Source of the DNA: Membranipora membranacea
Taxonomy: Eukaryota > Bryozoa > Gymnolaemata > Cheilostomatida > Membraniporidae
DNA: 64,000 bases
Direction of reading: 5' to 3'
Assembly: GCA_914767715.1 (NCBI GenBank)
Contig: OU612075.1
Coordinates: 250,001-314,000 of the forward strand
The notes under the pieces were generated by a model. It worked only from the letters and a program-made list of their open reading frames with translations. It did not search any database and was not told the DNA's origin. Both the position numbers and the translations under genes were made by a program. How positions within the stretch are numbered: position 1 is the first letter of the stretch; each line of letters begins with the position of its first letter. This document shows positions 50,701-62,700 of this stretch, in pieces.

Positions 50701-53700
50701 CCGTCCTTGAAACTAAATGGAGATGCTGTGAAAGTAAGAAAGTGATTGACCAATAAGCTCATGAATTAGCTCAGTCAAGTAACATACCACAGTTCTGAGC
50801 TTCGTCTTCGTCACTACCGTCCCCGCAGTCGTTATCGAAGTCACAGACCCAGGTATTCGGTATACAGGCCTTATTATCACATGTGAACTCCTCATTAGTA
50901 CAGGACTGATCACAGTCACCCTCCTTCTCATCAGAGGAGTCTGAGCAGTCAGACTCTCCATCACACTGCCAGGCAAGTGGTATACACTGACTGTCTGACT
51001 CACATCTGAATATACACATCAATACATAAATACATACATCAATACATACAGAAGTACATATATCAATACACACATCAATACATACATCAATATATACATC
51101 AATATATACATCAATACATACATCAATATATACATCAATACATTCATCAATACATACATCAATACATACATCAATACATACATCAATATATACATCAATA
51201 TATACTTCAATATATACATCAATATATACATCAATTCATACATCAATATATACATCAATATATACATCAATATATACATCAATATATACATCAATACATA
51301 CATCAATATATACATCAATATATACATCAATACATACATCAATATATACATCAATACATTCATCAATACATACATCAATACATACATCAATACATACATC
51401 AATATATACATCAATATATACATCAAAACATACATCAATATATACATCAATACATTCATCAATACATTCATCAATACATACATCAATACATACATCAATA
51501 TATACATCAATATATATTTCAATATATACATCAATATATACATCAATTCATACATCAATATATACATCAATATATACATCAATACATACATCAATATATA
51601 CATCAATACATACATCAATACATACATCAATACATACATCAATATATACATCAATACATACATCAATATATACATCAATACATTCATCAATACATACATC
51701 AATATATATTTCAATATATACATCAATATATACATCAATTCATACATCAATATATTCATCAATATATACATCAATATATACATCAATACATACATCAATA
51801 TATACATCAATACATTCATCAATACATACATCAATACATACATCAATACATACATCAATATATACATCAATATATATTTCAATATATACATCAATATAAA
51901 CATCAATATATACATCAATACATACATCAATATATACATCAATACATTCATCAATACATACATCAATACATACATCAATACATACATCAATATATACATC
52001 AATATATATTTCAATATATACATCAATATATACATCAATTCATACATCAATATATACATCAATATATACATCAATATATACATCAATACATACATCAATA
52101 CATACATCAATATATACATCAATATATATTTCAATATATACATCAATATAAACATCAATATATACATCAATACATACATCAATATATACATCAATACATT
52201 CATCAATACATACATCAATACATACATCAATACATACATCAATATATACATCAATATATATTTCAATATATACATCAATATATACATCAATTCATACATC
52301 AATATATACATCAATATATACATCAATATATACATCAATACATACATCAATATATACATCAATACATTCATCAATACATACATCAATACATACATCAATA
52401 CATACATCAATATATACATCAATATATATTTCAATATATACATCAATATATACATCAATTCATACATCAATATATACATCAATATATACATCAATATATA
52501 CATCAATATATACATCAATATATACATCAATATATACATCAATTCATACATCAATATATACATCAATTTATACATCAATATATACATCAATACATACATC
52601 AATATATACATCAATACATTCATCAATATATACTTCAATATATACATCAATATATACATCAATTCATACATCAATATATACATCAATATATACATCAATA
52701 CATTCATCAATACATACATCAATACATACATCAATATATACATCAATATATATTTCAATATATACATCAATATATACATCAATATATACATCAATTCATA
52801 CATCAATATATACATCAATTTATACATCAATATATACATCAATACATACATCAATATATACATCAATACATTCATCAATATATACTTCAATATATACATC
52901 AATATATACATCAATTCATACATCAATATATACATCAATATATACATCAATACATTCATCAATACATACATCAATACATACATCAATATATACATCAATA
53001 TATATTTCAATATATACATCAATATATACATCAATTCATACATCAATATATACATCAATATATACATCAATATATACATCAATACATACATCAATATATA
53101 CATCAATACATTCATCAATACATACATCAATACATACATCAATACATACATCAATATATACATCAATACATTCATCAATACATACATCAATACATACATC
53201 AATACATACATCAATATATACATCAATATATACCTCAATATATACATCAATATATACATCAATTCATACATCAATATATACATCAATATATACATCAATA
53301 CATACATCAATACATACATCAATATATACATCAATACATTCATCAATACATTCATCAATACATACATCAATACATACATCAATATATATATCAATATATA
53401 AATAAATACATACATATAACATTTAAGGTTCTAAACATAAATACTCTTTTATATGTTTATGGTTAAGGTGATTCAACTCGACTTGATACGCTGGCTGTGC
53501 TGGTGCTGATTGAAAAAAGGCAAGACATATAACTATTGAGCAGATGGGACAACCATGTAGAGATAAGATGGTTACATACTTGAATTGGAAGGTAGTACAA
53601 GTCTCACATAGCTCCTGTTCCTCATCAGACCCATCACCACACTGATCTATACCATCACAGAGCTCCCAGAGGAAGGTACAGTTACTGTTCTTACACTGAT

Positions 53701-56700
53701 ACTGTGATACACTACAGGTCACTGCTGGGCAGTCCTCAGGCTCATCACTGTGATCCTTACAGTCGGATTCACCATCACAGACCCATGCTCGAGGTATACA
53801 CTTATCATCTGACCTGGCAAAGCAAAAAAATGGTTGGCTAATTGGTTTGACTGGCTTGTTATGTGGCACCAGATTGGTCGAAGAAATATGATTCATGGCT
53901 TGTTTGTTTGAGCTGATTGTAACATGATCGAAATGATTTATCCTTGTGAGCTCAACTTTATTACTGATATCGGATTGAACTCATTAAACGAGGATAATCT
54001 GCTCAACAAGGCAGTGAAATAGAATCGAGGATAATCTGCTCAACAAGGCAGTGAAATATTCTACTGGATAGAAGTAGTAGTGAGTGTGCTGGTAATCAAT
54101 GATTGATTGATTGTTTGAAGAGAATCATGGAGTAGACAGAGTAGACAGAGTAACTAACCTGCCACATCTGAACTGTGATGAGAGACACTGAGCCTCACAT
54201 GTCTTATTATCTCCTAACAGTATGAAATAATCAGGACACATACATTTCCTGCCTCCATCAGGTGAGAGCAGACACAAGTGGGAACAATCTCCATTGTTAT
54301 CGCCACACTCATTAGCAGCTACAAAGTTTGATGTGTGAAATTAACATTCCAGAATAATTAAATGTAGATATAATATCAGACAAGAATAGGAAAGACCGGT
54401 TGAAAACCCCTCCACAGTCAGAAGCTGACCAGTCAAGTGCGGGCAAGAAAACCAACAGTGACAACAACTGACATTTTGATAGGGTAGCTATTGATTCAAC
54501 TCAGGTATTTACATAGTTGAAGCCAGTGTAAATGCGGTCTTAATGGTGAGGTGAGGCTCTGATTACCTCCATTCGAAAATCATCAAATAGCTGACATATC
54601 CACACTGTGACACAATGTGACACAATGTGACACACCGTGACAGATCCACACTGTGACAGATCCACACTGTGTCACACTGTGACAGATCCACACTGTGACA
54701 CACTGTGACAGATCCACACTGTGACACAATGTGACAGATCCACACTGTGATTTATGTCACACTGTAAGAAATAAGAACCCATCAACTGACCACTGGGTAT
54801 TGGCTGTTTGAGTGGATGCCACACTCTGATATCATAAGGGAACTGTAGTGTCTGTCTCAGCTCTGTGGCGTTCCCTCCGTGGAATCTGTTGGCTTTCTCT
54901 ATCATCTTCTTATCGGCGTCTGTCCAGTAGACAAACTTCTCAAAGACATCGAGAGAATGGACAAAAGTGGTGCTGCTAGCTTCTATTATTCGTCTCTCTG
55001 TACCATCTGCGTTCACATATCTGTCCAAAACAAAGAGATACATAAAGATAGAAGCTCAGGTACACATTACATTATACTAGCAAATTTTATTGGCAAGGGA
55101 TTCCGTAAATATATACGGCAAGGCAGGCTGTCAAGTCAGCTTGTTAGTTTATTTGCTGCTGAAACAATTGATAGCAGGGGATGTGGGAATATCTCCCAGA
55201 GTTTACTATTCACTGCTTGTCAAGTTTAAAGATACAGGAAAAGTTTGTAATGTGGGTTTATGCCACAGACGTGCTCAAACTTAACTGAGAGCACCCATGT
55301 TTTTTTAATCAACTCTTTGCAACCGATTTTGAACTAGGATTTACCCAATGTAGTTAAGATGGCCGTCAGCCCACCAAACTCTCTCAGTGTTGATATCAAC
55401 AGCGATAGAAATAGGCCAGACTATCCTTGTATCAAGTATAGTCTGTCTGTTAGAACCATCAAATCCGATCCGGGCTATGTAACTGTTGAGCCCGACATCC
55501 GTCCAATAAAGATACCTGTAAACATACAAGAATGATATGAGAAATACAGTGTGGGGTTAAAATCGCAAGTCTGTCTCTGTTCAGAGGCTGAGAAATGACA
55601 GTACCTTTAGGGCGCAGCTGCCGTATTCGGCGCCAAGTTGCTCTCAGTTTGCAGGCAGGTTGTAGCACCTGGGGCGTAAATTAAGCCCAATAGTCGGTAG
55701 ACTGCAGCGGGATTCGAACCCAAGACCTCCAACGCTTGCGCATCAGAGGAGGCGCTCTTAACCAATTGAGATACCTCCTACTATTACTATGCAAACTGGT
55801 ATTACCTTATCTTACTAATTATCTCACTATAATCCTTCAGATCTGCAATTCTGAAACACTTTAAAACATCATTATTACAGTACTTACATCATCACATCAA
55901 TACTCCTTAATGCTATACTTCAGTACTGTATTGCATAGATATTTTGGCGCGTCAATAAAGTCAGAAAACAATAAAAATATACAAAATATACATTTTCGTT
56001 TCAAAAGCTTGATTGCCAAGTTTTCAGACAAACAAGCTCACTCACCTTCTCACTGAATCTGAAGCCAGAGCGAAAGGATAACTAACATTATCATCTTTGC
56101 CTATGAATGTCCGTCTGTTTGTCCCGTTCAGCTCAGCTACATAGATCTGTTCCAGTCTCCTGATAAAACAAAAGAACATGGGTGAATAGAGACCCGTGTG
56201 CACAAAAAACAGGATGGCTGAGATTACGCTGTTGATCAAGAATAACTCTGAAATGTATTAGGTCCTGATTCAATATGTTGTGGAACTTCGACAATTATTA
56301 ACTCATAGAATCAAGAGTCATAACCATACTGTGAGGGATCAAATATGGTGTGCAATGTATTGTCTTTAAACTCACACTATCGACGCGCTCATCTCCGATG
56401 CATAGAGTTAATTTAACCTTGGTTTTTTTCCTAAAGTATTCTTGATCCCAAGTTTGTCACGACAATTACATTTCAAAGATTTTCAGGTTCTATGAATTAG
56501 TAAGAGATCTACCATCATTACACATATGATAGTGTATAGTATAGTATAATCAGGCTGATCAGTTTGATTGCATTCACATCTTACCAGTCGGTCCAGTAGA
56601 GTTTATCAGCGACCCAGTCAACAGCGATACCTCTGACCTGATTGATTGTATGGTTGACTAGCACTTCTTGGCGTACTGTTGCTGTGGCATTCATTTTAAC

Positions 56701-59700
56701 TCTGTCTATGGTACCTTTAGCATAGTCTGTGTAATATATCCTGCAGGCATAAATTAATACACAATAGTAGGTACATAATTGTTGTGCATGTAACAATAAT
56801 GAGTGTGACGCTATGATGGACATCCTCACTTTTTTGTCAAACTATTTATATATTAGAAGCGAAGAAACATCCGCTCTCTCTCTGGTGACTATAAGGGAGC
56901 CATGTTCACATTGCGATTTAAACAAAGTGGACTTTCAAGTTATTAAACACAAAGTAATCTGAGATGCACTGCGAAGGGAACATAGATCACAACTCACTCA
57001 TTTCTGGGTATATGTAGACCCATATAGGTGGCTCCGTAGTGATTCTGTGTAAGTACAGTATAATCCCCTCCATTCATGTCCATAGTTCTGTAAAATATGA
57101 TAGAGATCTAATTTGGTCTTGCATGTCTGGTTTCAAGACCTTAACCGTGTCGCACTGCCACTGGGTTCAAAAGTGAACAAGTGATATAGTGAAATGATGG
57201 AAGCATTGCAATGGGAAAGACTTCGCATATTGTGCCATGCAGTAATTGAAATCATTAATGTGAACACCGTGCTACATGTGTCCTGATTTTAAACCGATGT
57301 AGAATGTATCTGCGAGAATTTAACAAAATATTATTGGGTTCAACTTGATATTTTAGTTATTATCTTCACCTTGTCAATCAATAAGAATGTAAATTGCGCT
57401 GAGAAGATAATATATGTACCCTGTGCAGTATTCAATATAAGGGTCTGATATAGTATTTAATATAAGTACCTGATATAGTATTTAATATAAGTACCTGATA
57501 TAGTATTTATTAGCCAGTACAAGGTAAGGCTCAGTAGGATCAGTAGATTTACACGTAGTCCGATCTCTGTCTAATACCCAGCCATTCTCCTCATCACATC
57601 TACAGGTGAAGTTAACAGGAGGTCGTCTGTCGTAACATAGCTGGTCACATGAGCCGGGCACATCCCGACATTCGTCTATATCTGATAACACATAACAGGG
57701 CTGGTGAATTATCAGAACGGTTTGTCAGTGATAGACAAGTGACATGAAAAAGCGTGAACATTATTGACAGCAACAATTGATGACTATCTTTAAATCTTGG
57801 CGTGACACAAGTGATGACATGACAAAAGCACATTGGCATGTGACAAATATGACAGTTACGATTTTTTCCGACCGCCTTTGACAAATGTGACAATACCGTA
57901 TCTTATTTAACCTTGAAACATAACAAAACAATAGTGATTTATCAGTCATGTGGCTTGCATATTAGAATACAACTCCTTAAAAAATATTCCTTTTGTGGTT
58001 TGAATTTATATCGCCACGACTGAGGGTGTGAGGTATACATTCAATGTCAGATGTTGCAACTTGGTATATCAAAGATATCTTACTGAGCATATTTCTGAAA
58101 ATATTTCCAAGCCTTACAAACTTTCCTGTTTCATTCTATCAAGGTATTCCTTGGACGATATATTGGATATATATCTACACCATCATTGACTTAATCTTGG
58201 GAAATCCATACTTCTGGGAAACACACTGCCTACTCTACTTTCTAACACAGATAGTAAAGTATAACATACTCAGACAGGTTTTGTTGTCGTTCTTGTTGAG
58301 TTTATATCCCGGTCTACATGAGCAGGTATAAGATGTCAGAGTATTAGTACATATCTGCTGACATTGACTCATAGAAGCATTCAAACATTCATTTATATCT
58401 GAAACATACAGTCAACAGTAAGGTTAGGGTAGATCAATTTATCCCGCTAGCCGAAATGACTGCAGATAAACAAGCTGTAGGTTGATGGCGCACCATACTA
58501 CTATATTATATAATATACAAAGAAAAGTCTGAGGTAATAGATTATTTTGTAATAATGTAGTCTGGTTGATAAATTGACCAGCAAAGAGAACCGACTTCAT
58601 CTAATCGTAAATTCTATATTATTACGACCGTACGGAATTATTACTTCAGACCGAACTCCACATTCGTTAACCCGCATGGCGTATTCTACAATCAGATTTA
58701 TAACTCACCATCCTTTTCCACTTTAAGAGATCACTATTGAAAAACTCGTATCTGTTATCGGTGACACACAAAAAGTCCATTGAGTTATGTATGTAAGAGG
58801 AGGGAGGTGGTCGCTCAGCCCCGTCTTGTGTGTTAGGTATGGTTATGATCACAGACTAATATATACTCACTACATCTGAGTTCATCACTACCATCCTGAC
58901 AGTCCTTGTTATCGTTACATACTGTACTATAATCTATACACTGTCCGTCTGTACATCTAAACTGTCTATAATATAATATATATAATATAGATAATATATA
59001 ATATATAATAAAATATAAATAATATAATATAATTTATAATATAATATATACAATATAATAATCAGAGGAATGATGATATCTATATACCTCAGAGGAGTAA
59101 AGTTTTCACAGGAGGATAAGTTTGCCATTCGCAGATGCTTCACCTAGGCTTCATTTAAGACTAGCTAACAGTTTCTAACCCTTTTCACGTAATACAGACA
59201 CTCCCCTCAACTAGCCCAAATTAAAAGGTGAGCTGACATAAAGTCATCCCAAAACAAGTGAAGCTAAGCCAATACTTACACCCCTAGGGTATCAGAATAT
59301 CATAACTTTAATATAGGAAAGGGTGCTGCATGAACCTCGAAACAACCTCTCAAGCAGATGGTATCTGGAATTTTCAGTACCCCACAGGCAGGTGTGTATG
59401 AATGAATGCCTTTTTTTCACAAGACAAATTTCCAGCGATTTGCTTCATTTCGTTTCAACAAAATGAAAACACGATCCTCAATTAACTCAACCATAGACAA
59501 AACACACAATACTGTGTTGTCCATGAGTCTGTCTATCAAACAACCAATCAACCGACACAAACATTTACATTGAGTGATAAATCATATATGCGGGTCTAAA
59601 TTTATCTTGAAGGACAGGAAAGTACTCAGTTCTTCTTACCCATTATCACAGTGAGGAGGGGTGGTGGTACAGCGTGCCTCACTCTCATCACTAGCATCCT

Positions 59701-62700
59701 CACAGTCTATGATATCATCACATAGATATGAGTGCAGGAAGCACCCTGACCCGTCTGTACAGTTAAATCTGGTAGTAGCCGGACACGAGGCGTAATCTAC
59801 AACAACAATGTCATTCTTTGACTTACTCTTTTATTTTTTTTTGATACTTTTTATTGGCAACTATTATCCAATTTATTATTGAAATTGTGTCGTATAGTGC
59901 AAAATATACTAATAGGACCATGCATTTTCTGTGCGAGTTACGAGATGGTAAAAATATTAGCAGAGAAACTAAACAAATTTTTCAGACTATCAAACATTTC
60001 TCACATAAAAATAATGAGATACATTATAGTACTGAGATAATCAGGGTCATGGGTTATGGCAACGTGAGGTTATATCCCACTTTATATTATCATCAATCTA
60101 ATCTTCAAAAAATTGATATGTGACATTCTCTATTTTTCCTGCGTCTTACAGTGGGAGAAACTTACTGCAGTTAAGCTCATCAGATCCATCTCGACAATCA
60201 TCCTCATAATCACATTTAAACGATTCAGGATAACAGATAGGAGCATTGGGACACTTAAACCATCCTGTAATATAAATAGGTGAATTAAATACTGCTTAGC
60301 TAAAGATCAGCCATTTTGTAGCAAGACGGCATACATATTAATAATACATCAGTTCCAATCTCAGTACTGTAACATGAAACTGCTGTTGTAAATTTGAAAA
60401 TCTCTTCTGGGAAGTCGGTTTATCTTAACCCCGAGGTGTTAAAGTTGTCTCCAATCTGTGTTACCTTCTCAAATCATCAAATGTCTGGTTGGTAGACAAT
60501 CACAGTGCAAGTATTGTTTATACTGTCAAAACGGGTAGACTAAGGGTCAGTTGTTTGTCTCCTCTCACATGACACATATCTCATTACACTTTGTTTTATG
60601 ACACATGTTACGTGACCGTACTATCACTAACCTGCATCACATGACACATCAGGACAGTTGTCCTGTTCGTCCTCGCACCCCCCACAGTCACACTTCCTGT
60701 CACACACGGCAAAGTTTGGCAGACAGAAGAACTTTCCTTCTTCTCTCTCCGTCTCACAGATAAACTGATCAGGGTTACATGTTCTTCCAGCTGTTAAATA
60801 TCAAGAACAACATACAGGTTAACAGCAAATGACTCCCTGAATACTGAACTTTATAAAAGGACATAAATATATCCTGAATAAACATACTCAAGAGGTTGCT
60901 TCCAATAATACCAGCAAAAGAAAAGTAATTTTCTTCATGAGATGAGATTCGCCTGCCTAAAAATCTGTCAGCTGCTTTCAACGATCGGTAATGTCAGCAT
61001 TAGAATCAACACAAGAAAACACAAAAATGCGGAGCCAATCGTTGCACACCAATCATGCCTGCTGTCCATGTTTATAGAGATTAGATGACTCACATATATC
61101 CTGACAGTTAGGTAGATCATGTGACTCGTCGGAGTTATCTCCACAGTCATTATCTCCATCACATAAGAATGTAGAAGATACACATCTACCATTGTCACAT
61201 TTAAACTGATTACCATGACAGGTTCTGTAATGTAATAAAATATAATAATGCACATCTGGTTATCTCAAAATGTGGAGATAGAGTATAGAGTATAGAGTAT
61301 ACTAGAATTGTGTGTTCTGTTGTAGAATAGCATAGTATATTTTGGCTGAGGATCTCATATATCATTTGCAGTGCTGAGACCATAAACAATAGACTTATTA
61401 CTCCTACACTTATGTCACCTACCCTGCCCTTGTCTAAATAGAGGGACAAAATCTGTCAAACTTGCCACCATATTGGTTTTCACACATCATGTCGATATCT
61501 GGGAATGTCTGATGTGAAAATATGGTGGATAGTGACAGGGAATCCACTCAGGTTTCTGCTTCTGTTGCGCTAACACGGTTCCTAAGACACATTTCACCAC
61601 AAACTCATACCTGTTAGGATGATTACAGGGAATATCCGTTGGCTCATCGGAGCAGTCATTGCAGTCACATTCTCCATCACAGTGAAACGATTCAGGGAAA
61701 CATCGATCATCACATGTTATGTCCCCTAAACACACAAGTCAATAAAGTCATAATAAGTCATCAGAATTCTCTATTTATTTACAAAATTGCACTGGCTTTC
61801 TGTAAATTGGATTATATTAATGAGATTGAAAGGAGAGGGAGAGCAAGCTACATTGATCGTACTGTTTTATCACAGTTACAAAAGATAAGAAATCACTTGC
61901 TATCTCCCACCTCAATGACTTTGATGGAAATGGTAATTTGAGGTAATTTGTCAATGATCTTTGTAATTACAAGAAGAAGTAGGGGTTTTAGAGAGACAGT
62001 TAACTGAGTGCATATATGGCAGCTGGCAGAGTCACCAAGTCGTGGAAAAATATAAAAAAACCACTGCTCAAAAGTAGTACAATGTTGAGCAATTTTTTTG
62101 CGACACACAGTTTGACTCCGGTGACAGCTGTTTGACATGACACGCCACACTTACTGGGCTGACAGGTGTGAGCCTGACAATGTGTGACACTTTCATCACT
62201 TCCGTCCACACAATCTTGCTGTCCGTCACACAGAAAGTATCTATGTATACACAGAGGGTACGTCTGACACGGTGCATATCCTGCATAAAATATCACAGAA
62301 ATTGTGAGAAAAAAAAGGACACATTTTTGCAGTTTTAGAATTATGTTATTAATGCTTACTCGATATGATAGTGGCATCAATTAATATAAAAACTAAGATT
62401 TCTTAAGGGATACTCCTGTTCCTACGATGAGCCATGTTAGCACTCTCTTATTATAAAGAACAAGTAAACATAATCACCACGGCAAACCCTGAACGCTGTA
62501 GCACAAATGCTAATGGAGCATGTTATAATCACTCATGTGCACCGATCAATTCAGGTTGGTTATATTTGCAATGCAGCAACTGGATAAAATATATGTACCG
62601 GAGTTCCTAAAATAAATTTAAAATTTAGCATTAAACTTGCTTGTGGCACTGCCTCTAGGATGCAGAGAGACTTGAAACTCAGTCTTGATCTGCAAGCATT

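Noticed and set aside
51019-53415. 798-codon minus-strand ORF of MYIL/MYVL repeats
   Set aside because: It is a stop-free reading of a 12-bp satellite. It lies between two LRP exons that join in phase without it, and it is not in frame with the exon at 51005.
54563-54745. Short ORF over CACACTGTGACA repeats
   Set aside because: Translation of a minisatellite next to a genuine LRP exon.
59854-60123. 89-codon plus-strand ORF inside an LRP intron
   Set aside because: No domain, no splice signals and AT-rich codon use. It is probably chance.
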